NCBI RefSeq assembly: GCF_009301415.1
Contig: NZ_CP045072.1
Span: 1,789,001 to 1,853,000 of the forward strand
DNA length: 64,000 bases
Origin: Paracoccus kondratievae
Lineage (GTDB): Bacteria; Pseudomonadota; Alphaproteobacteria; Rhodobacterales; Rhodobacteraceae
Direction of reading: 5' to 3'
A model generated the notes under the pieces. That model was given only the letters and a program-made list of their open reading frames with translations. It was not told the DNA's origin and did no database searches. Within the stretch, counting starts at the first letter, position 1. Every line of letters starts with the position of its first letter. The position numbers and the translations under genes are program-made. Below are positions 1 to 8,753 of this stretch, in pieces.

Positions 1-76
1 ACGAATTCACATGCGCCACGCCAGCGGCGATGTTTTTGCGTTCCTTGCGCTTGATGCGAGTCTTATCGCGTGCCAT
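1..76 (-). CDS. rpsK: 30S ribosomal protein S11, N-terminal fragment
   Basis: Only the first 25 codons are inside the window; the gene runs off the left edge. The start ATG (bases 76-74) gives MARDKTRIKRKERKNIAAG and continues into AHVNS, the usual S11 N-terminus. S11 sits on the 30S platform and helps form the mRNA exit region near the Shine-Dalgarno helix. It follows rpsM by 12 bases with a purine-rich GGGGGAACG ribosome site, as expected for the alpha operon (rpsM, rpsK, rpoA, rplQ). Confidence 0.93.
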   Translation of the reverse strand, partial: MARDKTRIKRKERKNIAAGVAHVNS

Positions 77-88
77 GTCCGTTCCCCC

Positions 89-457
89 TTACTTCTTCTT
101 GCCGGCGATGGGTTTCGCCGGGCCCTTGCGGGTGCGGGCATTGGTGTGGGTGCGCTGACCGCGCACCGGCAGGCCGCGACGATGACGCAGGCCGCGATAC
201 GAGCCGAGGTCCATCAGACGCTTGATGTTCATCTGCGTCTCACGGCGCAGGTCGCCTTCGACGGTCAGGTTGGCGTCGATGTATTCGCGGATCTGCAGAA
301 CTTCAGCGTCCGACAGGTCATTCACGCGGCGCGCCGGATCGATACCGACAGCCTGAATGATCTGTTCGGCGAATTTCGGGCCGATCCCGTGGATATAGGT
401 CAGAGCGATGGGGACGCGTTTCCCCGTCGGAATGTTGACGCCAGCAATACGAGCCAC
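89..457 (-). CDS. rpsM: 30S ribosomal protein S13
   Basis: 122 aa head protein of the 30S subunit that contacts P-site tRNA and forms the B1 bridges to the 50S subunit. It carries the family N-terminus [14 protein letters not shown], a central helix-two-turn-helix, and a basic tail ([18 protein letters not shown]). I chose the GTG at 457, not the ATG six codons upstream at 475: the GTG is preceded by AAGGAA at good spacing and gives the standard S13 N-terminus (V/M-ARIAG). The upstream start would add MEKETR. It lies 154 bases after adk in the same direction. Confidence 0.92.
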   Translation of the reverse strand: MARIAGVNIPTGKRVPIALTYIHGIGPKFAEQIIQAVGIDPARRVNDLSDAEVLQIREYIDANLTVEGDLRRETQMNIKRLMDLGSYRGLRHRRGLPVRGQRTHTNARTRKGPAKPIAGKKK

Positions 458-480
458 GCGTGTTTCCTTTTCCATGTTGC

Positions 481-506
481 GGTTCCGTAATACCGGAACC
501 TTTTTT
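481..506 (+). terminator. Hairpin with U-tract on the plus strand, in the rpsM leader
   Basis: GGTTCCG (481-487) and CGGAACC (494-500) form a perfect 7-bp stem with a 6-base loop, followed on the plus strand by six Ts. In that direction it has the form of an intrinsic terminator and would stop antisense transcription entering from rpsM. On the minus strand it folds in the leader just before the rpsM start region. Its function is inferred. Confidence 0.45.
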
Positions 507-518
507 CACAACCAAAGA

Positions 519-539
519 CCCGAAAGCCGTGCCTTCGGG
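519..539 (-). terminator. Weak terminator-like hairpin after adk
   Basis: On the minus strand CCCGAA and TTCGGG pair around a 9-base loop, followed by TCTTTGG, which is a poor U-tract. It lies 73 bases beyond the adk stop and may attenuate readthrough into rpsM or be a processing site. Confidence 0.3.
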
Positions 540-549
540 CCTAAAGCTA

Positions 550-566
550 CACCTGAGACTCAGGTG
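550..566. repeat. Near-perfect palindrome between adk and rpsM
   Basis: CACCTGAG and CTCAGGTG flank a single A. As RNA the practical hairpin is a 6-bp stem with a 5-base loop; as DNA it could be an operator. It is one of three dyads stacked within 86 bases between adk and rpsM. Confidence 0.4.
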
Positions 567-611
567 ATTCTCTTCCGAGATGCTGCGAATTAAGGGATTT
601 GCAGGTCGAGG

Positions 612-1274
612 TCAACCCTGACCCGGAAACCTGTCCATAATCCGCGAGATCTGGCCGGCAACCTCATCAATCTCGGCAAGGCCATCGACCGTATGCAGGT
701 TCCCCTTGACGTAGAAGTAACCGATCAGCGGCGAAGTCTTTTTGTAATACTCCATCAACCGCGTCTTGAGGCTTTCCTCATTGTCATCGGCGCGACGACG
801 CAGGTCGGTCGAGCCACAGACATCGCAGACCCCCGGCTCTTTCGTCGGCTTGGTCACATCGTGATAGACCTCACCGCAATTGCCGCAGGTAAAACGGCCG
901 GTGATGCGCGAAACCAGCGCCGCGTCATCGACCCGCATCTCGATCACGGCATCAACGCGCTGATCCATTTCCGCCATCAGCGATTGCAGCGCGTCGGCCT
1001 GTGCCAGAGTGCGCGGGAAGCCGTCAAAGATGAAGCCCTTACTGCGCTGCGCCAGTTTTTCCCGGATCAGACCAATGACAATCTCATCCGTCACCAGCTC
1101 GCCCCGGTCCATGACCTCAGCCACGCGCTTGCCCATCTCGGTGCCCGAGTTGCGCGCTTCGCGCAGCATATCGCCGGTCGAGAGCTGGACGAGACCGCGC
1201 TCGTCGATCAGACGCCGCGCCTGGGTGCCTTTGCCTGCGCCGGGCGGGCCCAGCAGAATGATGTTGATCGCCAT
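612..1274 (-). CDS. adk: Adenylate kinase, metal-lid type
   Basis: 220 aa long-type adenylate kinase that interconverts ATP + AMP and 2 ADP in the cytosol. The P-loop GPPGAGKGT is at residues 9-17, the AMP-binding STGDMLR near 32-38, and DGFPRT near 84-89. The LID carries C130, C133, C150 and C153, a complete four-cysteine metal site like that known from Paracoccus adenylate kinase and unlike the cysteine-free E. coli enzyme. It follows secY by 36 bases, the usual bacterial order secY-adk, so it is probably co-transcribed with rplO and secY. Confidence 0.97.
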   Translation of the reverse strand: MAINIILLGPPGAGKGTQARRLIDERGLVQLSTGDMLREARNSGTEMGKRVAEVMDRGELVTDEIVIGLIREKLAQRSKGFIFDGFPRTLAQADALQSLMAEMDQRVDAVIEMRVDDAALVSRITGRFTCGNCGEVYHDVTKPTKEPGVCDVCGSTDLRRRADDNEESLKTRLMEYYKKTSPLIGYFYVKGNLHTVDGLAEIDEVAGQISRIMDRFPGQG

Positions 1275-1310
1275 GTCTCGTCCCTCTCCTACCCTTATGG
1301 TGGGCTTGCC

Positions 1311-2675
1311 TCAGCGACGCGCGGGGGCCTTGCGCGTCTTCGCCTTGCCACGCTTGCCGCGCAGCTGCGATTTCTCAATCAGACCTTCGTACTGATGCGC
1401 CAGCAGGTGGCTCTGCACCTGGTTGATCGTATCCATGACCACGCTGACAACGATCAGCACCGACGTTCCGCCAAAATAAAAGGGGATCGCCAGCTGGTTA
1501 CGGATGACCTCAGGCAAAAGGCAGACAAAGGTCAGGTAGGCCGAACCAATGACCAGCACCCGGGTCACTACATAGGTCAGATAATCCTCGGTCCGTTTGC
1601 CGGGACGAATGCCCGGAATGAACCCGCCCTGATTCTTCAGGTTCTCGGCCACATCCTCGGTCTTGAAGCTGACGTTGAACGTGTAAAAGTAGGTAAAGAA
1701 CACGATCAGCGCCGCAAAGAACAGTAGGTAAAGCGGCTGGCCGGGGCCAAAATAGGCAAGGATCGTCGACATGATCGGGCCCGTCTGATTGCCCGAGAAA
1801 GTCGAGATCGTCACCGGCAACAGCAGCAGCGAGCTGGCAAAAATCGCCGGGATCACGCCCGCCGGGTTCACCTTGATCGGCAGGTGCGAGGACTGGCCGT
1901 CATAGATCTTCATCCCGACCTGCCGCCGCGGGTACTGGATGTGGATCTTGCGAAGCGCCCGCTCCATGAAGACCACAAAGGCAATCACTGCGGCGACCAT
2001 GACGATCACGCCCAGAATCACCGGAGTCGAGATTGCACCCGAACGGCCTTGCGCCAGAAACTGTGCCAGATGGGCCGGAATTTCAGCAACGATGCCGACA
2101 AAGATGATCAGCGAAATACCGTTGCCGATGCCGCGAGCGGTAATCTGCTCACCCAGCCACATCAGGAACATGGTGCCGCCGACCAGCGTGATCACGACCG
2201 AGGCGCGGAAGAACATCCCCGGTTCATGGGCAAGGTTGCCGTGCTCAAGACTGACCGCCAGACCCCAGGCCTGGAACAGCGCCAGCGCGACCGTACCATA
2301 ACGGGTGTATTGGTTGATCTTCTTGCGGCCCTGTTCGCCCTCTTTCTTGAGCTGCTCAAGAGCCGGCACCATGGAAGCCAGCAGCTGCACAATGATCGAG
2401 GCCGAGATATAGGGCATGATGCCAAGCGCAAAGATGCCCATGCGTCCCAGCGCACCGCCGGTGAACATGGACAGGATTCCGCCCAGACCAGCCTGCGCCT
2501 GATCCATGAAATTGCGCAATGCGGCGCCATCAATGCCGGGCACCGGGATATAGGTGCCAAGGCGGTAGATAATGAGAAGTCCGAGGGTGAACCAGATTCT
2601 CTGACGCAGCTCGGTCGCCTTGCCGAGCGCGCCCCAGGAAAGGTTCGCGGCCATCTGTTCTGCGGCTGACGCCAT
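1311..2675 (-). CDS. secY: Protein translocase subunit SecY
   Basis: 454 aa, ten-helix channel of the SecYEG preprotein translocon in the inner membrane. The N-terminus ends its first cytoplasmic stretch with ELRQRIWFTLGLLIIYRLG, followed by the PVPGID plug region, and later PGIRPGKRTEDYL and the C-terminal RGKRGKAKTRKAPARR tail. Length matches the alphaproteobacterial family. It lies downstream of rplO with a 103-base spacer and upstream of adk. Its partner secE is in the second ribosomal block of this window (33123-33317). Confidence 0.97.
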   Translation of the reverse strand: MASAAEQMAANLSWGALGKATELRQRIWFTLGLLIIYRLGTYIPVPGIDGAALRNFMDQAQAGLGGILSMFTGGALGRMGIFALGIMPYISASIIVQLLASMVPALEQLKKEGEQGRKKINQYTRYGTVALALFQAWGLAVSLEHGNLAHEPGMFFRASVVITLVGGTMFLMWLGEQITARGIGNGISLIIFVGIVAEIPAHLAQFLAQGRSGAISTPVILGVIVMVAAVIAFVVFMERALRKIHIQYPRRQVGMKIYDGQSSHLPIKVNPAGVIPAIFASSLLLLPVTISTFSGNQTGPIMSTILAYFGPGQPLYLLFFAALIVFFTYFYTFNVSFKTEDVAENLKNQGGFIPGIRPGKRTEDYLTYVVTRVLVIGSAYLTFVCLLPEVIRNQLAIPFYFGGTSVLIVVSVVMDTINQVQSHLLAHQYEGLIEKSQLRGKRGKAKTRKAPARR

Positions 2676-2778
2676 GCTTAAGCCCCTTCGTGGCAGCGCC
2701 GCCGGATCGTTTCCCGATCCCGCGGCGCCTGGAAAACTCGATAGCTATCTATGGGGCGCGGGCGCGCCCTTCAACAGC

Positions 2779-3273
2779 TTATTCGGCCGCGGAAGCGTCA
2801 GCGGCTTCTTTTGCCGGACGGGTGACGGTGACCTTGCCACCAGCTTTCTCGACAGCTTCGACCGCCGATTTCGACGCGCCGGTCACGGTCAGGTTCACGG
2901 CAGCCTTCAGCTCACCCTTGGCCAGCAGACGCACGCCATCGCGCTTGCGGCGAATGACACCGGCAGCAACCAGCGCATCCTCGTTCAGTTCGGCTTTTAC
3001 GTCCAGCTTGCCGGCGTCAATGAACGTTTGCAGCTGGCCAAGATTGACCACCGCGAATTCAAGACGATTCGGTTTGCTAAAGCCACGCTTGGGCAGGCGG
3101 CGGTAAAGCGGCATCTGGCCGCCTTCATAGCCATTCAGCGCGACGCCCGAACGCGAGGTCTGACCTTTGATACCACGGCCGGCGGTTTTACCCTTGCCCG
3201 AGCCGGGACCACGGGCAACGCGCTTTTTCTTGCGCGAGGCGCCGGGATTGTCGTGCAGTTCATGCAGTTTCAT
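2779..3273 (-). CDS. rplO: 50S ribosomal protein L15
   Basis: 164 aa large-subunit protein with the typical glycine/basic N-terminus ([18 protein letters not shown], then [15 protein letters not shown]). I start it at 3273, where GGAGAAGCGAT precedes ATG; an upstream in-frame extension to 3303 is not homologous to L15. A sigma70-like promoter (3365-3391) lies just upstream, and rpmD, the usual upstream neighbour, is cut off by a terminator and an unrelated gene. rplO therefore probably begins a separate unit rplO-secY-adk-rpsM-rpsK. Confidence 0.96.
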   Translation of the reverse strand: MKLHELHDNPGASRKKKRVARGPGSGKGKTAGRGIKGQTSRSGVALNGYEGGQMPLYRRLPKRGFSKPNRLEFAVVNLGQLQTFIDAGKLDVKAELNEDALVAAGVIRRKRDGVRLLAKGELKAAVNLTVTGASKSAVEAVEKAGGKVTVTRPAKEAADASAAE

Positions 3274-3364
3274 ATCGCTTCTCCTTGGCCGGAAGCGCCC
3301 CATGAAGCGAAAAGGGCGAACACGGCATTCTTGATTGAGTCGGTGCCGATGGGCACCGGGGGTC

Positions 3365-3391
3365 TTTATACAGTGCAGGCGCCGCGGTCAA
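3365..3391 (-). promoter_or_regulatory. Candidate promoter of rplO-secY-adk
   Basis: On the minus strand, TTGACC (3391-3386) and TATAAA (3370-3365) are separated by 15 bases. The hexamers are good but the spacing is short; a shifted -35 (TGTTGA) gives 17. It lies about 92 bases before the rplO start and after the end of the barrel gene, where a promoter is needed because rpmD ends in a strong terminator. Confidence 0.5.
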
Positions 3392-3441
3392 CAAGCTGCC
3401 GTTACCCTGTGGGGTTTGGTCGCACAACCCTTCGGCCTGAC

Positions 3442-4182
3442 TCAAAACTCGACCCATGTTCCGATCCTTACCGCCGTCTCCCCCGCTCCGCTCAGAGGCA
3501 GAACCGCGCCGACTTCCAGTCTTACGGGGCCAGCCAGATCCCGCACCACTGTGGTTGCGAGACTCGCTGAAAAGCCGGTATCCGTGCGATCCTCAAATCG
3601 CAACTGGTTGATCAGCATCATTGTGTCGGTCGTATGCCAGCCGAATGTCAGCTCAGCCTTGGCGGTCGCCTCTGGCGTCAGATAACTAAACAGCCCCGCC
3701 CCATGCGAGGCGAGTTCGGACCAAGCCTCCCCATCCTTCCAGCGTAGTGCGACCCGGTAACGGGCCTCGACCGAAAGCCAGCCGCCACCATGCAGGGCGC
3801 GCAACAGCGGAAGTGCATCCCAACCCCTGCCCCAGCCCACACCAACCTGAGCTAACGGCAAATAATCTCCGCCACGTTTCAGCACTCCACCACCAGCAGA
3901 AACCACCCAGCGATCCGGCCCCGCCCCTTGATCGAGAGACCGCTGCCACCAGATCATTGCGCTGCTTTCGCCGCCGCTGGCGCGCCCCAGTTCAAAGCCC
4001 AGCGTGTCTCGCGGGCTCAGCCCATATTCGCCATAAAGGCCAAGATAGCCGTTGCCCTCATGATCCCGCTCCCCGGACAGGGAAAGAAAAACACCCCGCT
4101 TCCCACGCGCCCACGGACTGGCATCAGCGAACCCAGCCGAAAACAACAGGCATAGGATCAGACCAAATATCCGGCACAGCAC
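3442..4182 (-). CDS. Predicted outer-membrane beta-barrel protein of unknown function
   Basis: About 246 aa, and I do not recognise a named family. From the chosen GTG start (AAGGGA six bases upstream) it has a short signal peptide: R4, a hydrophobic core IFGLILCLLFSAGF, and likely cleavage after FADA near residue 21. The mature part alternates polar and hydrophobic/aromatic residues with many glycines (GYLGLYGEYGL, WLSVEARYRVAL, AKAELTFGWHT) and ends in GTWVEF; a terminal Phe is the usual BAM recognition signal of barrel proteins. A longer TTG start at 4206 is possible. The gene sits between rpmD and rplO, inside the spc ribosomal cluster, after the rpmD terminator. Function is not inferable from sequence. 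Confidence 0.8.
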   Translation of the reverse strand: MLCRIFGLILCLLFSAGFADASPWARGKRGVFLSLSGERDHEGNGYLGLYGEYGLSPRDTLGFELGRASGGESSAMIWWQRSLDQGAGPDRWVVSAGGGVLKRGGDYLPLAQVGVGWGRGWDALPLLRALHGGGWLSVEARYRVALRWKDGEAWSELASHGAGLFSYLTPEATAKAELTFGWHTTDTMMLINQLRFEDRTDTGFSASLATTVVRDLAGPVRLEVGAVLPLSGAGETAVRIGTWVEF

Positions 4183-4281
4183 AGCATGTCCCTTGCAGGA
4201 GCCCAAATCACCCCCACAGCATAGACAGAACCCCTTACCACAAGGTTAACAGGTCCTGCTTTCGTGCCCTGCGCGAATGAA

Positions 4282-4309
4282 AAACGCCCCGGATATCTCC
4301 GGGGCGTTT
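4282..4309 (-). terminator. Strong intrinsic terminator after rpmD
   Basis: A perfect 12-bp stem, AACGCCCCGGA arm with loop GATA on the minus strand, closed by GC-rich pairs and followed by a T-run. It begins 28 bases after the rpmD stop. It is nearly symmetric, so it may work in both directions. It ends the rpmC-to-rpmD unit and separates it from rplO-secY. Confidence 0.9.
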
Positions 4310-4336
4310 CTGACTTTCCGTCGCGCGGGACCGAGA

Positions 4337-4525
4337 TCAGCCGCGCTCTTCGATGATGGTCACCAGATGCGGGATCTTGGCAACCATACCGCGAATCGCC
4401 GGGGTATCCTCAAGCTCGCGGGTACGGTTCATCTTGTTCAGACCAAGACCTTTCAGCGTTTCACGCTGGATGGCCGGACGGCGGATCGGCGAACCGATCT
4501 GCTTCACAACGATGGTTTTAGCCAT
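4337..4525 (-). CDS. rpmD: 50S ribosomal protein L30
   Basis: 62 aa, the usual bacterial L30 length, with the family start [16 protein letters not shown] and the motif [20 protein letters not shown]. It is the last gene of its unit, 12 bases after rpsE, and is followed by an intrinsic terminator. In most bacteria rplO would follow directly. Confidence 0.96.
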   Translation of the reverse strand: MAKTIVVKQIGSPIRRPAIQRETLKGLGLNKMNRTRELEDTPAIRGMVAKIPHLVTIIEERG

Positions 4526-4537
4526 AAGCCTGTCTCC

Positions 4538-5104
4538 TTACGCTTCGACAGCGGCTTCTGCCGGCTTGTCGTTGGACGGCAGGATCTCGGCCACTTTCTT
4601 GCCGCGGCGCTGTGCAACGCTGCGGGGCGAGGCTTCTTTTTTCAGCCCGTCGATCATGGCCCGGATCATGTTGTAGGGGTTTTGCGAACCCAGCGACTTG
4701 GCCACAACGTCCTGAACGCCCAGCATCTCAAACACAGCGCGCATCGGACCACCGGCGATGATACCGGTACCCGGAACGGCGGTCCGCATCACCACTTTGC
4801 CAGCGCCGTGACGGCCTTCGACATCGTGATGCAGGGTGCGACCGTCACGCAGCGGCACGCGGACCAGGCTGCGCTTGGCCTGTTCAGTAGCCTTACGGAT
4901 CGCCTCGGGCACCTCTTTGGCCTTGCCTTTACCAAAGCCGACGCGGCCGCGCTGATCCCCAACCACCACAAGAGCAGCAAAGCCAAAACGCTTACCACCC
5001 TTAACGGTTTTCGACACGCGGTTGATCGCGACCAGCCGGTCGGCGAATTCCGGAGTCTCTTCGCGCTCTTCGCGCCGACTCCGACGGTTTTCACGTTCTG
5101 CCAT
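4538..5104 (-). CDS. rpsE: 30S ribosomal protein S5
   Basis: 188 aa decoding-fidelity protein. An acidic/basic N-terminal stretch ([16 protein letters not shown]) precedes the S5 double-stranded RNA-binding domain ([32 protein letters not shown]) and the C-terminal domain with [13 protein letters not shown]. The start at 5104 has GAGGAA at good spacing; the in-frame extension to 5149 is not S5-like. A stable hairpin lies in the 113-base gap from rplR. Confidence 0.96.
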   Translation of the reverse strand: MAERENRRSRREEREETPEFADRLVAINRVSKTVKGGKRFGFAALVVVGDQRGRVGFGKGKAKEVPEAIRKATEQAKRSLVRVPLRDGRTLHHDVEGRHGAGKVVMRTAVPGTGIIAGGPMRAVFEMLGVQDVVAKSLGSQNPYNMIRAMIDGLKKEASPRSVAQRRGKKVAEILPSNDKPAEAAVEA

Positions 5105-5191
5105 CTGGCATTCCTCATAAGCTGGCGCGTCGCGCGCCGTGTTAGCCAATCCAAGTGGGCCGCAAAAGAAAGAGCAGTCCCCGGATCATCG

Positions 5192-5211
5192 GGGTGGCGC
5201 GAACGCCACCC
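5192..5211 (-). promoter_or_regulatory. UUCG-loop hairpin between rplR and rpsE
   Basis: On the minus strand GGGTGGCG and CGCCACCC form a perfect 8-bp stem around TTCG. There is no following T-tract, so it is more likely an RNA stabiliser or processing structure than a terminator. Confidence 0.4.
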
Positions 5212-5217
5212 GCACCA

Positions 5218-5577
5218 TCAGAATTTCAGACCGCCTTCGCGGGCTGCATCCGCCAGAGCCTTGATCTTGCCGTGGAACAGGAAACCACCACGGTCGAAGA
5301 TAACCTCTTCGACACCGGCTTTCCTGGCCCGCTCGGCAATCGCGGCGCCAATCTTGGCCGCGGCTTCGACGTTGTTCTTGCCAATAACACCCAGGTCCTT
5401 TTCGAGCGACGAGGCAGAGGCCAGCGTGACCCCTTTCACATCGTCGATCACCTGAACGCTGATGTTCTTGGACGAACGGTGGACGGAGAGACGCGGACGA
5501 CCGTTCGCAATCTTCCGCAACTTGTTCCGCACGCGCAGGCGGCGCTTCTGGAACAGCTCTTTTTTGGTCAGTGCCAT
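5218..5577 (-). CDS. rplR: 50S ribosomal protein L18
   Basis: 119 aa 5S-rRNA-binding protein with the family pattern [21 protein letters not shown], then [15 protein letters not shown] and a C-terminal [23 protein letters not shown]. It lies 11 bases after rplF in the standard spc order rplF-rplR-rpsE. Confidence 0.97.
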   Translation of the reverse strand: MALTKKELFQKRRLRVRNKLRKIANGRPRLSVHRSSKNISVQVIDDVKGVTLASASSLEKDLGVIGKNNVEAAAKIGAAIAERARKAGVEEVIFDRGGFLFHGKIKALADAAREGGLKF

Positions 5578-5588
5578 TTATGCGCCCC

Positions 5589-6122
5589 TTACTTCTTCTT
5601 GCCTTCCTTGCGGAAGACGACCTCGCCCTTGTAGCGGATCCCCTTGCCCTTATAGGGCTCGGGACGGCGCCACTCGCGAATGTTCGCGGCGACCTGGCCG
5701 ACGAGTTGCTCGTCGATGCCTTCGACCACGATCTCGGTCTGCTTCGGCGCCGTGATGGTCACGCCATCGGGCGTCACGAAATCCACGTCATGCGAATAAC
5801 CAAGCGCCAGTTTCAGGACCTTGCCCTGCATCTGCGCGCGGTAACCCACACCCTGGATTTCCAGCTCTCTTTTGAAGCCCTGGCTGACGCCAGTTACAAG
5901 GTTCGCCACCATCGAACGCGACATGCCCCATTGCTGGCGCGCGCGCTTGGACAGACCGCGCGGCGTAACGGTGACAGCACCGTTATCGATCGCAAGGGTC
6001 ACGTCATCCGTCGCGGTGAAGGAACGGGTCCCTTTCGGACCCTTCACCTCGATGGTCTGGCCTTTCACTTCGGCGGTCACGCCCTGGGGCAGTTCGACCG
6101 GCTTTTTACCAATCCGAGACAT
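5589..6122 (-). CDS. rplF: 50S ribosomal protein L6
   Basis: 177 aa protein near the factor-binding site, built of two homologous L6 domains. N-terminal [15 protein letters not shown] and C-terminal [16 protein letters not shown] are diagnostic. The ATG at 6122 is used because it gives the canonical N-terminus; an in-frame extension to 6188 overlaps rpsH and is not L6-like. It is 10 bases from rpsH. Confidence 0.97.
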   Translation of the reverse strand: MSRIGKKPVELPQGVTAEVKGQTIEVKGPKGTRSFTATDDVTLAIDNGAVTVTPRGLSKRARQQWGMSRSMVANLVTGVSQGFKRELEIQGVGYRAQMQGKVLKLALGYSHDVDFVTPDGVTITAPKQTEIVVEGIDEQLVGQVAANIREWRRPEPYKGKGIRYKGEVVFRKEGKKK

Positions 6123-6132
6123 CCTGCCCTCC

Positions 6133-6531
6133 TTAGAACACGGTGCAGAGGACTTCGCCGCCGACATTGGCACTGCGAGCCGCCGCATCCGACATCACGC
6201 CTTTCGGCGTCGAGACGATGGACACGCCAAGGCCGTTGCGGACCAGCGGGATGTCCTTGACCGAAGCATAGACACGACGGCCGGGTTTCGACACGCGAGC
6301 AAGCTCGCGGATCACCGGGGTGCCGTCAAAGTATTTCAGGCTGATTTCCAGCTCGGTATGGCCGGATTCAGTCTGAATCTGCTCATAACCGCGGATGTAG
6401 CCTTCTGCTTTAAGCACGTCCAGCACCCAGGCGCGCAGCTTGGAGGCGGGCGTGCGGACGGTCGATTTGCCGCGCATCTGTGCGTTGCGGATGCGGGTCA
6501 GCATATCGCCGAGAGGATCGTTCATCGACAT
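6133..6531 (-). CDS. rpsH: 30S ribosomal protein S8
   Basis: 132 aa platform protein that binds helix 21 of 16S rRNA and in E. coli represses the spc operon. Start [17 protein letters not shown] (after MS) and the C-terminal core [25 protein letters not shown] are typical. The first codon MSMND leaves two possible starts, two codons apart. Confidence 0.97.
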   Translation of the reverse strand: MSMNDPLGDMLTRIRNAQMRGKSTVRTPASKLRAWVLDVLKAEGYIRGYEQIQTESGHTELEISLKYFDGTPVIRELARVSKPGRRVYASVKDIPLVRNGLGVSIVSTPKGVMSDAAARSANVGGEVLCTVF

Positions 6532-6540
6532 CGTGCCCCC

Positions 6541-6846
6541 TTACCAGCTCGATTTGACCATGCCAGGGATCTGGCCGAACGAGCCGAGCTCGCGCAGCAT
6601 GATCCGCGACAGTTTCAGTTTGCGGTAATACGCGTGCGGACGGCCGGTGAGCTGGCACCGGTTGTGCAGACGCGTGACCGAAGAGTTGCGCGGCAGTTCA
6701 GCCAGTTTCAGGCTGGCTTTGAAGCGCTCTTCCATCGGGCGGGATTGATCGTGAATGATCTCGTTAAGAGCAGCACGCTTGGCGGCGTATTTCTCAACCA
6801 GATGCTGGCGCTTTTTCTCGCGCTCGACCATGGATTTTTTTGCCAT
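6541..6846 (-). CDS. rpsN: 30S ribosomal protein S14, zinc-free form
   Basis: 101 aa, the long form without the CXXC-CXXC zinc site: the only relevant stretch is [20 protein letters not shown]. The C-terminal [11 protein letters not shown] is diagnostic. A zinc-independent S14 is usual in proteobacteria. It lies between rplE and rpsH as in the standard spc operon. Confidence 0.97.
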   Translation of the reverse strand: MAKKSMVEREKKRQHLVEKYAAKRAALNEIIHDQSRPMEERFKASLKLAELPRNSSVTRLHNRCQLTGRPHAYYRKLKLSRIMLRELGSFGQIPGMVKSSW

Positions 6847-6864
6847 ATCTTCTTCCCTCCGCGA

Positions 6865-7425
6865 TCAGCTGTTGAACGGCATGTTGAAATGCCGAAGCAG
6901 CGACTTCGCTTCCGCGTCGGTCCGCGCGGTGGTGCAGATGATGATGTCCATCCCCAGAACTTCGTCGACCTTGTCGAAGTTGATTTCCGGGAACACGATG
7001 TGCTCTTTCAGGCCCATGGCGTAGTTGCCGCGGCCATCGAAAGCCGTGCCTTTGACGCCGCGGAAGTCGCGGACGCGGGGCAGCGCGATGTTGATCAGAC
7101 GGTCCAGGAATTCATACATCCGGTCGCCACGCAGGGTCACCTTGGCGCCCAGCGGCATCTCTTCACGGACGCGGAAGCCTGCGATCGACTTCTTCGCCTT
7201 GGTGATGACGGCTTTCTGACCAGCGATCAACGAAAGCTCTTCAGCGCCCTGTTTGACCTTCTTGGTGTCCTTGACGGCCTCGCCGATACCCATGTTCAGG
7301 ACGATCTTGTCCAGTTTCGGGATCTGCATGTCGTTCTTATAGCCAAACTCTTCTTTGAGCATGGCGCGGATATTGTCCTTGTAGAGCGACTTGAGGCGCG
7401 GAGTGTAATTGGCTTGATCCAGCAT
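6865..7425 (-). CDS. rplE: 50S ribosomal protein L5
   Basis: 186 aa 5S-rRNA-binding protein of the central protuberance. N-terminal [15 protein letters not shown] and core [11 protein letters not shown], then [19 protein letters not shown]. Its ATG overlaps the rplX stop by one base (TGATG), which implies translational coupling. Confidence 0.97.
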   Translation of the reverse strand: MLDQANYTPRLKSLYKDNIRAMLKEEFGYKNDMQIPKLDKIVLNMGIGEAVKDTKKVKQGAEELSLIAGQKAVITKAKKSIAGFRVREEMPLGAKVTLRGDRMYEFLDRLINIALPRVRDFRGVKGTAFDGRGNYAMGLKEHIVFPEINFDKVDEVLGMDIIICTTARTDAEAKSLLRHFNMPFNS

Positions 7426-7730
7426 CAGATCGCCTCCCCGGTGGTCTTGGCATAGCGGACCTTCTTGCCGTCTTCGACGCGGAAGCCGACGCGGGTGGCC
7501 TTGCCGTTCTTGTCCATCAGCGCAAGGTTCGACAGGTCGATCGGCATGGCTTTCGCCACGCGGCCGCCCTGGCTGTTCTGGGTCTGACGCTGGTGACGGA
7601 TAGCGATGTTGACGCCATCAACCACGGCCTTGTTCTCTTTCGGGAACACAGCAGTGATTTCACCCTGCTTGCCTTTGTCCTTGCCCGTCAGCACGACGAC
7701 CTTGTCGCCCTTTTTGAGCTTCGCAGCCAT
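7425..7730 (-). CDS. rplX: 50S ribosomal protein L24
   Basis: 101 aa assembly-initiator protein with an N-terminal KOW motif ([22 protein letters not shown]). I start it at the ATG at 7730 because GGAGGT lies six bases upstream; the GTG one codon earlier is too close to that site. The ATG overlaps the rplN stop by one base, and the stop overlaps the rplE start by one base. Confidence 0.96.
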   Translation of the reverse strand: MAAKLKKGDKVVVLTGKDKGKQGEITAVFPKENKAVVDGVNIAIRHQRQTQNSQGGRVAKAMPIDLSNLALMDKNGKATRVGFRVEDGKKVRYAKTTGEAI

Positions 7731-8098
7731 CACAGCACCTCCGGCGCAAGCGAGATGATCTTCATGAAGTTCTTGGCCCGCAGCTCGCGCACGACCGGCC
7801 CGAAGATACGGGTACCGACCGGTTCACCCTGGTTGTTCAGGATGACGGCAGCGTTACGGTCAAAGCGGATCGAGGTGCCGTCTTCGCGTTTCACCTCTTT
7901 GGCGGTGCGCACGACAACGGCCTTGCGGACGTCGCCTTTCTTGACGCGGCCGCGCGGGATGGCCTCCTTGACGGAGACGACAATAATGTCGCCCACCGAC
8001 GCATAGCGACGGTGCGAACCACCCAGGACCTTGATGCACTGAACCCGGCGTGCGCCGGAGTTATCAGCAACATCCAGATTGGTCTGCATCTGGATCAT
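7730..8098 (-). CDS. rplN: 50S ribosomal protein L14
   Basis: 122 aa, highly conserved. N-terminal [18 protein letters not shown] and the motif [19 protein letters not shown] are diagnostic; C-terminal [18 protein letters not shown]. It sits at the subunit interface (bridges B5/B8). A 76-base spacer separates it from rpsQ. Confidence 0.97.
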   Translation of the reverse strand: MIQMQTNLDVADNSGARRVQCIKVLGGSHRRYASVGDIIVVSVKEAIPRGRVKKGDVRKAVVVRTAKEVKREDGTSIRFDRNAAVILNNQGEPVGTRIFGPVVRELRAKNFMKIISLAPEVL

Positions 8099-8174
8099 TT
8101 GGTTACTCCCGACCTTTGGGGACCGGCCCGAATTGCTTCATGCTCCGGCCCCAGGGTTTCGTTAAATTCTGGTG

Positions 8175-8423
8175 TCAGGCCTGGGCTTCAGAAGCGTCAG
8201 ACAAAACAGTCCAGCGTTTGGTTTTCGAAATCGGCGCACATTCGGCGATGCGAACGATATCCCCGACCTTGAACTCGTTTTTCGCGTCATGGGCGCGATA
8301 TTTCTTCGACGAACGCACGGTTTTGTGCAGCAGCGGATGCTTGAAGCGCCGCTCCACCAGAACGGTGACGGTCTGTTCGTTCTTATCGCTGACGACCTTG
8401 CCTTGCAGGATGCGTTTGGGCAT
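8175..8423 (-). CDS. rpsQ: 30S ribosomal protein S17
   Basis: 82 aa OB-fold primary 16S-rRNA binder. [19 protein letters not shown] and the motif [20 protein letters not shown] match the family. It is 11 bases after rpmC. Confidence 0.97.
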   Translation of the reverse strand: MPKRILQGKVVSDKNEQTVTVLVERRFKHPLLHKTVRSSKKYRAHDAKNEFKVGDIVRIAECAPISKTKRWTVLSDASEAQA

Positions 8424-8434
8424 GGACCGGCTCC

Positions 8435-8641
8435 TTAATTCGACGCCGCGGCTTCGGCCGCTTTCTGGTTCAAAACGGTTTTGACGCGTGCAACGTCACG
8501 ACGGACGGCACGGATACGGGCGGTCGATTCGAGCTGGCCGGTGGCCTGCTGGAAGCGCAGGTTAAACGCTTCCTTTTTCAGCGAGAGCAGCTGTTCTTTC
8601 AGCTGATCCGGCGTTTTGTCTTTTAGTTCCTGCGCTTTCAT
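8435..8641 (-). CDS. rpmC: 50S ribosomal protein L29
   Basis: 68 aa two-helix protein at the tunnel exit, where SRP and trigger factor dock. [18 protein letters not shown] and [18 protein letters not shown] are typical. The ATG at 8641 has GGAAGAGG upstream; a longer frame to 8680 is not L29-like. It is the first gene of the rpmC-rpmD unit: a candidate promoter is at 8725-8753, and the usual upstream neighbour rplP ends 635 bases away behind a terminator. Confidence 0.95.
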   Translation of the reverse strand: MKAQELKDKTPDQLKEQLLSLKKEAFNLRFQQATGQLESTARIRAVRRDVARVKTVLNQKAAEAAASN

Positions 8642-8724
8642 GCGCCTCTTCCTTTCAACATCACCGGAGAGCCCCTGCACGCAGGGCCACCCTGATTCCC
8701 GGTGGAGTCCATGATGAAGCCGTG

Positions 8725-8753
8725 CCTATACGCTGGACCCCCAGCAAACACAA
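8725..8753 (-). promoter_or_regulatory. Candidate promoter of the rpmC-rpmD unit
   Basis: On the minus strand TTGTGT (8753-8748), a 17-base spacer, and TATAGG (8730-8725). Predicted initiation is about 75-80 bases before the rpmC ATG. A strong terminator (9208-9235) upstream makes a separate promoter necessary. Confidence 0.6.
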
